Assembly: GCA_964637565.1 (NCBI GenBank) | Contig: CAZWTY010000029.1 | Location: 1 to 43,367 of the forward strand | Direction: 5' to 3' | From: DYJE01 sp964637565 | GTDB taxonomy: Bacteria > Desulfobacterota > Desulfobacteria > Desulfobacterales > Desulfolunaceae | DNA length: 43,367 nt | Shown: in pieces, positions 24,482 through 31,807 of the stretch | How the letters are laid out: each line of letters opens with the position of its first letter | How positions within the stretch are numbered: position 1 is the stretch's first letter | Notes under the pieces: model-generated | Database searches by the model: none | What the model saw: only the letters and a program-made list of their open reading frames with translations | What the model was told of the DNA's origin: nothing | Position numbers and translations under genes: made by a program

Positions 24482-26341
24482 ATGAATAAAGGGCCCGACC
24501 ATATACTGATCATCGAAGACAATCCCTTTGACTTCAAAATGGCAAGCCGCCTGCTGGCGCGGCATCAGGGCCTTTTTACCATCGAATGGGCCTGCACTCT
24601 GAAACAGGGGCTTACGGCCCTCAACTCGTCTCGTTTCGACCTCCTCCTGCTCGACCTCAACCTGCCGGACAGCAGGGGTATCGAAACCCTCAAGCCCATC
24701 AGGGAAAAAGTCCCCACACTTCCGGTGATCGTCCTGACGTCCCAGGACGATGAGTCCTTTGCCATCGAAGCTTTGAAATCAGGGGCCCAGGATTATCTGA
24801 TCAAAGGGAAAATCGACCGTTCTCTTCTCGAGCGTTCCATCCGCTACGCCATCGAACGGCAACAGACCGCCATCCGTCTCAAGACGCAAAACGATTTTCT
24901 CCTGTCCATTCTGGAGTCCCTCACCCATCCCTTCATTGTGGTGAACACCGATGACCTGGCCATACCCCTGGCCAACTCGGCGGCCAAAAGTGAGTGGTTC
25001 AAGGAAAGCCTGTGCTGCGCTGACCCAGGTTCTCCGGGGAAACGGCCCTACCTGTGTACCGGCCGGTCATGCCCGGTCAAAATCGTGGCTGAAACAAAAA
25101 AACCTCTTATCACGAAACATCAGCACACCGATGGGCATGGGACGGAAAGAACCCAGGAAATCCACGCCTTTCCCGTGTTTGACCAGGACCATGCCGTCAG
25201 CCAGGTCATCGTGTATTTCATGGATACAACGGAAAAGGAAAACTCCAAACGTGAATCACGCCGCCTGAGCACGGTGGTCCAGCAGAGTTCGGACAGCATT
25301 CTCATCATGGACACCCATGAAACCATCCGATATGTGAACCCGGCCTTTGAACGGATGGCCGGTTATTCCCGGGACGAACTTCTTGGGAAACCTTACGGCA
25401 TGTTGCTCAGCCAAAAGCACACCCGGGAGTTTTTCCACGGGATTAAAGCCTGCCTGGCCCAAGGGGAAAGCTGGAGCGGGGTTCTGATCAGCAAAAAAAA
25501 AGACGGGACCCTTTACGAAGAGGAGGTGGAACTCTCCCCTGTGAAAAACGAACAGGACCGGATCATCAGCTACGTGTCCACATCCCGGGACATCACCTCG
25601 AAGAAACGGCTGGAATCCATTGCCGAAGCCGCCAATCTCATGACCAACATCGGCTACATTTTTTCCGGAATCCGCCATGAAATCGGCAATCCCATCAATT
25701 CCATCAAAATGGCCCTGACCGTGCTGAACAACCATATCACCACCTATTCCATCGACATGATCAAGGAGTTTACCGAAAGGTGCCTGGACGAGGTCCTGCG
25801 GGTGGAGTATCTGCTGAAAGCCCTCAGGAACTTCAGCATGTACGAAAGCCTGGACATCGGAAAGATCAGCGTTGACGAATGCGTGAAAAACTTCACCAAC
25901 CTGATCCGTGACGACTTCAGTAGCAAAAACATCGCCATCCATCTCGAACTGCCCCCCGAAACGGTATACGCCTGCGCGGACCCGAGGGCACTTCACCAGG
26001 TACTCCTCAACCTGGTCACCAATGCGGCGGACGCCCTTGTTTCCGTGACCGAGCCCAGGATCGTCATTACCCTTGAAAAGAAAATGGGTCTGGCCATCAT
26101 CCATGTCCGTGACAACGGCTGTGGCATGAGTGCCGAAGAACGGTCCAACCTGTTCAAACCCTTCCACACCTCAAAACGCAGCGGAACGGGACTGGGGCTT
26201 GTGATCGTCAAGAAGATGCTGTCCACCATGAACGGCACCATCAAGGTCCAAAGCGACAAGAACAAGGGAACTACCGTGATGATTTTCATTCCGGAGGACT
26301 GCGCCGCCCATGAAGAAAAAACGTCTCCTGATTATCGATGA
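24482..26341 (+). CDS. Hybrid sensor kinase: REC - PAS (Cys-rich) - PAS - histidine kinase
   Basis: A 619-residue cytoplasmic kinase with no membrane helices. Order: receiver domain (residues 1-125, acceptor D58 in LLLDLNLPD); a PAS domain (about 140-250) with cysteines in ESLCCADPG and LCTGRSCPVK; a second PAS (about 258-380: SILIMDTHETIRYVNPAFER); HisKA with H399 in GIRHEIGNP; and HATPase with NLVTNAADAL, DNGCGMS and GTGLGLVIV. The ATG at 24482 begins MNKGPDHILIIEDN, with AGAAGG upstream. It overlaps the sigma-54 activator gene by 32 bases, so the two are very probably a cognate pair. The cysteines suggest redox, metal or FeS sensing, which is inference. Confidence 0.93.
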   Translation: MNKGPDHILIIEDNPFDFKMASRLLARHQGLFTIEWACTLKQGLTALNSSRFDLLLLDLNLPDSRGIETLKPIREKVPTLPVIVLTSQDDESFAIEALKSGAQDYLIKGKIDRSLLERSIRYAIERQQTAIRLKTQNDFLLSILESLTHPFIVVNTDDLAIPLANSAAKSEWFKESLCCADPGSPGKRPYLCTGRSCPVKIVAETKKPLITKHQHTDGHGTERTQEIHAFPVFDQDHAVSQVIVYFMDTTEKENSKRESRRLSTVVQQSSDSILIMDTHETIRYVNPAFERMAGYSRDELLGKPYGMLLSQKHTREFFHGIKACLAQGESWSGVLISKKKDGTLYEEEVELSPVKNEQDRIISYVSTSRDITSKKRLESIAEAANLMTNIGYIFSGIRHEIGNPINSIKMALTVLNNHITTYSIDMIKEFTERCLDEVLRVEYLLKALRNFSMYESLDIGKISVDECVKNFTNLIRDDFSSKNIAIHLELPPETVYACADPRALHQVLLNLVTNAADALVSVTEPRIVITLEKKMGLAIIHVRDNGCGMSAEERSNLFKPFHTSKRSGTGLGLVIVKKMLSTMNGTIKVQSDKNKGTTVMIFIPEDCAAHEEKTSPDYR

Positions 26342-27692
26342 CGACAGCCTGTTCCGCGATTCGGCCAGGCAGTACCTTTCAGGCCTTCCGGTGGACATCC
26401 ATCTGGCCGGCTCCGGGAAAAAAGGCCTGGAACTCTGCCAGACCATGAAAATGGACATCGTCCTCTTGGACCAGAAGCTTCCGGACATGAAGGGGGCGGA
26501 CCTCTACCGATCGATCCTTTCCACCAGCGACAAGGTGAAAATCATTTTCGTCACGGCCTATCCCGACCTGAAAAACGCCGTAACCGCCTTGAAGGACGGG
26601 GTTCATGACTACATCACCAAACCCTTCGAACCTGTCGAACTCTTCATGACTCTCTCACGGATCATCGAAACCCTGGACCTGGAACAGTCCGCCCAGGTCC
26701 AGGAGTACACCCGGAACATGGAAACATCCGAAGCCTACCTGGTGGGGCAAAGCAAGGCCGTGGAAGAACTGAGAGGCCTGATTGACAGGGCGGCCCAAAG
26801 CTGTTCCCCTGTTTTCGTTTCCGGCGAGACCGGAACGGGAAAAAACCGTGTGGCCAAGGCGATCCATTACAATGGCCCTTTTTCCGGCAAACCCTTCCTC
26901 GTCGTGAACTGCGCCGCGATCCCTGAAAATCTCATCGAAGCGGAACTGTTCGGCGTGGAAAAAGGGGCCTATACCGGGGCGGACAAAACGAAAAAAGGGC
27001 TCTTCGAACTGGCAGAAGGCGGCACCCTTCTTCTCGACGAGATCGGGGAAATGCCCGTGGCTGTCCAGTCCAAACTCCTGGGGGTTCTCGATGAAAGAAA
27101 ATTCAGGAAAGTGGGAAGCGGCAAACTCATCGATCTCGATGTCCGGGTCATCGCCGCCACCAACGTGGACGTGGAAAAAGCCCTGCGCGACAAAAGCTTC
27201 CGAAGCGATCTCTATTACCGGCTGTCCATTCTTCCGATCCATATCCCCCCTTTAAGGGAACGCAGGGAGGACATCCCGCTGCTCGCCACCCATTTCATGA
27301 ACCGTTTTGCCGGCAAATCCCCGGTGACCCTGCCCTCTTCCGAAGCCGGCAACCTCTGCCTTTACCCATGGCCGGGAAACATCCGGGAGCTCAGCAACAT
27401 CATCGAGCGGTCGGTAATCCTTCGGCAAGGGGATTCCATCGCACCGTCCGCCCTGATCAAAACAGCCGATCCGAATCCCGCCAACCTCCCGTCGTCCGCC
27501 CAGACGGCGGCTATAGAACCAACCCATTTCGAAACACTGAGGGACATGGAAGAAAACCACATCCGTCGGGCCCTTTCCAGGGTTTCCGGAAACTTCACCC
27601 GCGCCGCCAGGCTCCTGGGCATCTCCCGGTCCACCCTGATGCGAAAACTGGAGGGTTACTCCGCCAGACCATCCGACCACTCACAGGACTGA
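26310..27692 (+). CDS. NtrC-family sigma-54-dependent response regulator
   Basis: A 460-residue activator: receiver (1-120, acceptor D54 in VLLDQKLPD); AAA+ domain (about 140-365) with Walker A GETGTGKN, the sigma-54 contact loop as GAYTGA (Tyr for Phe, a common variant), Walker B GGTLLLDEIGE and arginine finger region RSDLYYRLS; and a Fis-type helix-turn-helix at the end (RRALSRVSGNFTRAARLLGI). It can activate only sigma-54 promoters. Its stop codon lies inside the first of two tandem dyads followed by a sigma-54 promoter, so the next gene is its likely target. Confidence 0.96.
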   Translation: MKKKRLLIIDDDSLFRDSARQYLSGLPVDIHLAGSGKKGLELCQTMKMDIVLLDQKLPDMKGADLYRSILSTSDKVKIIFVTAYPDLKNAVTALKDGVHDYITKPFEPVELFMTLSRIIETLDLEQSAQVQEYTRNMETSEAYLVGQSKAVEELRGLIDRAAQSCSPVFVSGETGTGKNRVAKAIHYNGPFSGKPFLVVNCAAIPENLIEAELFGVEKGAYTGADKTKKGLFELAEGGTLLLDEIGEMPVAVQSKLLGVLDERKFRKVGSGKLIDLDVRVIAATNVDVEKALRDKSFRSDLYYRLSILPIHIPPLRERREDIPLLATHFMNRFAGKSPVTLPSSEAGNLCLYPWPGNIRELSNIIERSVILRQGDSIAPSALIKTADPNPANLPSSAQTAAIEPTHFETLRDMEENHIRRALSRVSGNFTRAARLLGISRSTLMRKLEGYSARPSDHSQD

Positions 27693-27740
27693 CCCAAAAC
27701 AGGTCAGTTCTCCCAAATCAAGTGACCTGAAACAGGTCAG
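27690..27740 (+). promoter_or_regulatory. Tandem dyad sites, likely enhancers for the sigma-54 activator
   Basis: Two 18-base copies: TGACCCAAAACAGGTCAG (27690-27707) and TGACCTGAAACAGGTCAG (27723-27740), matching at 16 of 18 positions. The second holds a perfect inverted repeat TGACCTG-AAA-CAGGTCA; the first keeps TGACC/GGTCA. They start 33 bases apart, about three helical turns, so both face the same side of the helix. Centres lie about 129 and 96 bases before the predicted sigma-54 start. The first copy includes the activator gene's stop codon. Confidence 0.75.
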
Positions 27741-27800
27741 CCCAATTCCACAGGTAACCCGATCTCCAGATCATTCAATCCTCCGGCCACTCGCATTTTC

Positions 27801-27816
27801 TGGCACACATCTGGCA
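27801..27816 (+). promoter_or_regulatory. Sigma-54 (-24/-12) promoter
   Basis: TGGCACACATCTGGCA has the invariant GG (27802-27803), exactly ten bases, then GC (27814-27815); TGGCAC is a perfect -24 element and TGGCA a near match to TTGCA. The predicted start is near 27827, about 56 bases before the ATG at 27883. Confidence 0.75.
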
Positions 27817-27882
27817 AAACAGTCCAAAAGAAGTGCGGCTCGATATGAAACGTCCAAACCGTCACCCCAAAGGTCCATTGAT

Positions 27883-29115
27883 ATGAAGCATGTCCTGATC
27901 ATCGACGACGAGAAATCTCTTCTTTTCAGCATCAAGAAAGGCTTTGAACCTTTCAGCGACGAAGTGACCATCCTCACGGCCGAAAACGGTCTCGAAGCTC
28001 TCGCCGTTCTCGAAGCCCAGGATGTGGACCTGGTGGTGACAGACCTCAAGATGCCTGAGATGGACGGCTTCGAACTCCTGGCCCATCTTTCCGAACACTA
28101 CCCCGGCCTGCCAACCATGGTCATGACCGCCTTCAACACCCCGGAAATCGAAAAAAGACTGAACAGTGAAAGGACCATGACACTCTTCGACAAACCTTTG
28201 AATTTCGAAGAGTTCACCCGGACCATTCTCGAGGCTGTCCGATCGGACGCCGGAGAGTCGTTTGGAATCTCCATCGCAAGCTTCATGCAGCTGATCCAGT
28301 CCGAACAAAAAACCTGCCTCCTGGAAGTCCGGATCAGGGGCATGACAGGCCACATCTATTTTGAGGATGGGGAACTGATCAACGCGGCGTTCTCTGGGCT
28401 CAAAGGCGAGGAGGCCATCTACCGCCTGATGGAATACCCGGACGTGCAGATCGGTTTCAAGAAAATCCCGAAAAAAAAGATCAAACGGATCATCCAAGCC
28501 AGCCTCATGCAGATCCTCATGGAAGGCATGAGGCGAATCGACGAGCAACGGGCCGGGAATAGGCAGGCAGACGAAACCCCGCACAGCGACGAAGATCCCG
28601 GCATGGACGACCAGGACATTGTGCAACATTCCGAGGACTTCCCCGAAACGGCGCTCGAACCGCTCGTCCCGGAGGAAGATCCTTCGGTCACCCAACATCA
28701 CAACCTGAAAGGAGTGAACCACATGGCGAGTATCAAGGAAACCCTGGAAAAATTCAAAGCGGTGGACGGATTCATGGCAGCAGGCGCTTTTTCACCCAAC
28801 GGCGAACTGGTCACGGAGCTCAATGTGGCCGGTATCAACATCGCCGAACTCGGGGCGCTGGCCAACGACGTCCTCCTGAAAGCCCAGAAAGCGACGGAAA
28901 TCATGGGGGTGGGAAGGGGCCAGCTCGTTCATGTCGAAGCTCCCAAAGCCCATATTTTCGCACGATGCCTGAACGAATCGACGGACTACGCGGTCACCTC
29001 TTCAGGCAGGGCCCACGTGCATCTGGTCATTGTGGTGGACAAGGAAGGCAACGTGGCCATGGCCAAAATGCGCCTTGAAAACATCATCATGGAAATTGCG
29101 GAACACTTCAGGTAG
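27883..29115 (+). CDS. REC - DUF4388 - roadblock/LC7 fusion protein
   Basis: A 410-residue protein. Residues 1-122 are a receiver (acceptor D54 in VVTDLKMPEMDG, with the conserved Thr and Lys). Residues about 125-210 resemble DUF4388/PATAN (ISIASFMQLIQSEQKTCLL, GHIYFEDGELINAAF). Residues 211-280 are an acidic linker. Residues 281-410 look like a roadblock/LC7 domain, a fold that usually binds Ras-like GTPases such as MglA. An AAAGGAG eight bases before the in-frame ATG at 28723 could start a separate roadblock protein. No GTPase gene is nearby. It is the first gene after the sigma-54 promoter. Confidence 0.88.
   Translation: MKHVLIIDDEKSLLFSIKKGFEPFSDEVTILTAENGLEALAVLEAQDVDLVVTDLKMPEMDGFELLAHLSEHYPGLPTMVMTAFNTPEIEKRLNSERTMTLFDKPLNFEEFTRTILEAVRSDAGESFGISIASFMQLIQSEQKTCLLEVRIRGMTGHIYFEDGELINAAFSGLKGEEAIYRLMEYPDVQIGFKKIPKKKIKRIIQASLMQILMEGMRRIDEQRAGNRQADETPHSDEDPGMDDQDIVQHSEDFPETALEPLVPEEDPSVTQHHNLKGVNHMASIKETLEKFKAVDGFMAAGAFSPNGELVTELNVAGINIAELGALANDVLLKAQKATEIMGVGRGQLVHVEAPKAHIFARCLNESTDYAVTSSGRAHVHLVIVVDKEGNVAMAKMRLENIIMEIAEHFR
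28708..28725 (+). promoter_or_regulatory. Internal ribosome-binding site and start codon inside the REC-DUF4388-roadblock gene
   Basis: AAAGGAG (28708-28714) lies eight bases before an in-frame ATG (28723-28725). Translation from here would give a 130-residue roadblock protein beginning MASIKETLEKFKAVDG. The residues it encodes in the long frame (NLKGVNH) look like a read-through intergenic ribosome-binding site. Confidence 0.6.
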
Positions 29116-29134
29116 CAGGGCGTCCTGGGCCACC

Positions 29135-29183
29135 GAACGGAAGGCGGGGGCGAGGGTCGCTTTGCCCCCGCCTCCGGCCGTTC
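29135..29183 (+). other. Very stable two-part hairpin between the roadblock and PHP genes
   Basis: Inner stem AGGCGGGGGC with GCCCCCGCCT (10 bp, 12-base loop); outer stem GAACGG with CCGTTC, separated by an A opposite CCGG. No T run follows. It may be a partial terminator or an mRNA-processing or stability element within the operon. Confidence 0.6.
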
Positions 29184-29257
29184 CCGGTCCGCCTGCAACC
29201 CAAATCAATGTGTCGTTAAAACACAGACCGCTGAGAACAAACATGTCAGGGAAGATC

Positions 29258-29929
29258 ATGGTCGCGAATCCATATTCGGGCACGAAACAAACCGGGAGTT
29301 TCCGGATCGATCTCCATGTGCACACCGCCTTCGGGTCCGCCTGCGCCGAACTCCATGATCCGGACACCCTTCCTGATTCCATGGAAAAACATGGCCTGGA
29401 CGGGGTGGTGGTCACCGAGCACAACCTTCTGTGGCCAGGAGAGAAAATTATCGGGATCAACCGGCGCTTGCCCAAACACCGCAGGCTCTATCGGGGAATC
29501 GAGGTCAGCACCTCACACTGTCATGTGGTGGTGATCGGACTTGACAGTTTCCAGGGGATTTATCCCGGCATGCCGCCGGAACGTCTCGTCGAACACGCAG
29601 AAAAAGAACAGGCCGTGACGATCCTCGTCCACCCCTGCCTGAACGGTTTAGACCTGGGGTGCAATGGCCCTTGGGGATTCCATGGCATGGAAGTGGCCTC
29701 GACCATGACCCGGGGGGATTTCCGGAGAAAAACCCTGGTTCTGTGCAGGCAACATCACACCCTGCCCGTGGCTGGAAGCGACGCCCACTGCTCTGAAAAC
29801 CTGGGCAAAGCGTTCACCTGTTTTCCATTTCTTCCCGTGGATGAAAAGGAACTGGCCCTGATGATACGACAGGGGCTGGGAGTTCCCATGGTCATAGAAC
29901 CTGGTGGGGAGGCTCGTGTGGTATGCTGA
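29258..29929 (+). CDS. PHP-domain metal-dependent phosphoesterase
   Basis: A 223-residue stand-alone PHP protein. Metal ligands are visible: HVHT (H20 and H22), TEHN, GIEVS (Glu), ILVHPC and GSDAH at the C-terminal end, so the three-metal site looks intact. PHP proteins hydrolyse phosphoesters such as nucleoside bisphosphates or histidinol phosphate; the substrate is unknown. The start at 29258 is chosen for AGGGA just upstream; an ATG at 29243 in frame has a weaker site. It overlaps the HATPase gene by seven bases, implying coupled translation. Confidence 0.87.
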   Translation: MVANPYSGTKQTGSFRIDLHVHTAFGSACAELHDPDTLPDSMEKHGLDGVVVTEHNLLWPGEKIIGINRRLPKHRRLYRGIEVSTSHCHVVVIGLDSFQGIYPGMPPERLVEHAEKEQAVTILVHPCLNGLDLGCNGPWGFHGMEVASTMTRGDFRRKTLVLCRQHHTLPVAGSDAHCSENLGKAFTCFPFLPVDEKELALMIRQGLGVPMVIEPGGEARVVC

Positions 29930-30420
29930 CGGACATCGCCCTGAAAGAGGGTTTTGCCAGAATACAAAACGCCCGGATTCTTTTCAGCGAGGTGCTTATT
30001 CCCTCGGCCTGCGGGAAAAATCCCAATTCCACGTACAGGACGGAATACGACTGGCTTTTCACCTATGAAAGGATTCTTGCTGGCGTCCTTGAGCCGTGGA
30101 CCGCCCATCTCCGGTATGAACTGATCGGTGAAAAAGGCATCCTGTGCGAAGCCCTGTCCAACGCCTTCTGTCACGGCCACAAAAAAGATCCGTTGAAACC
30201 CATCCAGCTTTCCATATACCTTGGGGACCGGGGCCTGATCGTCCGGATCATGGACGACGGACCGGGTTTTGATTTAACAGAGGTCAAAGAACGGTTCACC
30301 CGGGGAAAATCTTACTTCCACCTTGCGGGGAACGGCTTCCGCCTCATGATCCAGAACCCCCATTTCCAGATTTTTTTCACCGATGGGGGTTCGGCATTCA
30401 ACCTCATGTACCTGTTCTGA
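29923..30420 (+). CDS. Orphan HATPase (anti-sigma/serine kinase-like) protein
   Basis: A 165-residue protein with a GHKL ATP-binding fold and no dimerisation His domain. The N box is ILCEALSNAFCHGHKKD, the G1 box MDDGPGFD and a short lid/G2 region GNGFRLM, most like RsbW/SpoIIAB-type serine kinase/anti-sigma factors. It lacks a neighbouring STAS antagonist or alternative sigma gene. It overlaps the PHP gene. It may phosphorylate or sequester a partner made elsewhere, or one of the proteins in this operon; this is inference. Confidence 0.8.
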   Translation: MLTDIALKEGFARIQNARILFSEVLIPSACGKNPNSTYRTEYDWLFTYERILAGVLEPWTAHLRYELIGEKGILCEALSNAFCHGHKKDPLKPIQLSIYLGDRGLIVRIMDDGPGFDLTEVKERFTRGKSYFHLAGNGFRLMIQNPHFQIFFTDGGSAFNLMYLF

Positions 30421-30500
30421 ATACAGCCGCCTGTCGCCTTGAAGGAAATCAAAAAAAACGGTAGAAAGAAACCCATATTCTTTCAATCCGGAAATGAGAC

Positions 30501-31685
30501 ATGATTCTTCATATTGACATGGACGCTTTCTTTGCCGCGGTGGAACAGCGGGACAACCCGGAGCTCCGGGGAAAACCCGTGATCATTTCAGGGCGGTCCA
30601 TGCGCTCCGTGGTCAGCACAGCCAGTTACGAGGCCCGGGTTTTCGGAGTCCGTTCGGCCATGCCCCTTGTCCAGGCCATGAAACTCTGTCCCGAAGCCGT
30701 GGTGGTCCGTGGCCGCATGGATCGATACCGGGAGGTGTCGAGACGGATTTTCACCGTGTTCCAGGAAGCCTCGCCTCTGGTGGAAAAAGTGTCCATCGAC
30801 GAAGCCTACCTTGACGTGACGGGTTGCCTGAGGCTCCTGGGTTCGCCCCTGACCATCGCCCGAAACATCAAGAACAGGATCATGGAAAAAGAAAACCTCA
30901 CATGCAGCATCGGCATCGCCCCCTTGAAATTCATCGCCAAAATCGCGTCGGATATGAACAAGCCGGACGGCATCACGGTGGTCGAACCACACGACGTGGA
31001 AGGATTTATCGACACCCTTCCCATCGGCAAGGTCCCGGGTGTGGGGGTCTCGGCCCTGCGTATCATGGAATCCATCGGGGTGAAGACCCTGGGGCAGATC
31101 CGGCGCCTGGACGACCGGGTGCTTCAAAAAAAATTCGGGGTTCATGGCCAGCGCCTGAAGCACCTGGCCATGGGCCATGACGCAAGCCGTGTGGAACCCT
31201 TTCACGAACGCAAATCCTACAGCACGGAAACCACCCTGGACCGGGACACCCTGGATCATGATTTTCTACGAGTTCAGCTTCTGGAGCAGTCCGACGAGGT
31301 GGCGAGGCTTTTAAGGCGGGGCCAGGTGAAAGCCAAAACCGTGTCCCTCAAGATCACCTACGGAAATTTCCACCAGATCACCCGAAGGCATACCCTGGGA
31401 GTTCCGGTCCAGAGTTCGAAGCAGATCTACCAGGAAGCCCTGCGCCTGTTCGAATCGGAAAACCATCCCGGAATGGTCCGGCTGATCGGCGTGGGGGTTT
31501 CAGGCCTTATCCCCCAGGACCAGCCCGTTCAGGACCTTCTTTTCAAGGACAGGGATGAAAAACAGCATGAACAATGGGCCCATGTGGAAAAGACGGTGGA
31601 TTCCATTCTCGGCAAATTCGGGGGAAACTCCGTCAAACGGGCCATCACAGCAAGAAAGGATCCTGAAACAAACAAACCGGACTGA
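30501..31685 (+). CDS. dinB: DNA polymerase IV (Y-family)
   Basis: A 394-residue translesion polymerase. The palm begins ILHIDMDAFFAAVEQ with the first catalytic acidic residues; the second pair is in KVSIDEAYLDVTG. RSAMPLVQAMKLCPEA and CSIGIAPLKFIAKIASDMNKP are DinB hallmarks, and the little-finger domain follows from about residue 240. Full length. The ribosome site is weak (GGAAATGAG before the ATG). I saw no convincing LexA box upstream. Confidence 0.97.
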   Translation: MILHIDMDAFFAAVEQRDNPELRGKPVIISGRSMRSVVSTASYEARVFGVRSAMPLVQAMKLCPEAVVVRGRMDRYREVSRRIFTVFQEASPLVEKVSIDEAYLDVTGCLRLLGSPLTIARNIKNRIMEKENLTCSIGIAPLKFIAKIASDMNKPDGITVVEPHDVEGFIDTLPIGKVPGVGVSALRIMESIGVKTLGQIRRLDDRVLQKKFGVHGQRLKHLAMGHDASRVEPFHERKSYSTETTLDRDTLDHDFLRVQLLEQSDEVARLLRRGQVKAKTVSLKITYGNFHQITRRHTLGVPVQSSKQIYQEALRLFESENHPGMVRLIGVGVSGLIPQDQPVQDLLFKDRDEKQHEQWAHVEKTVDSILGKFGGNSVKRAITARKDPETNKPD

Positions 31686-31807
31686 TATCATTTCCTTCGG
31701 CCACCCGGCCAATTGTCCGGAATCTTCACCTCGACGATTTACACCCTTTGCTCTTTTATGCTAAAGTCCTCGACATATACCGTTGATTTTCCCCTGAGGA
31801 TGAAAGC

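Noticed and set aside
29030..29257. Longer N-terminal extension of the PHP gene overlapping the roadblock gene
   Set aside because: The extension is out of frame with the roadblock gene, spans the GC-rich hairpin and lacks PHP-like sequence; the ATG at 29258 has a good ribosome site.
30412..30426. LexA-like CTGT-N7-ACAG before dinB
   Set aside because: The spacing is one base short of the E. coli box, it begins inside the HATPase stop region, and deltaproteobacterial LexA uses different motifs. Chance is likely.
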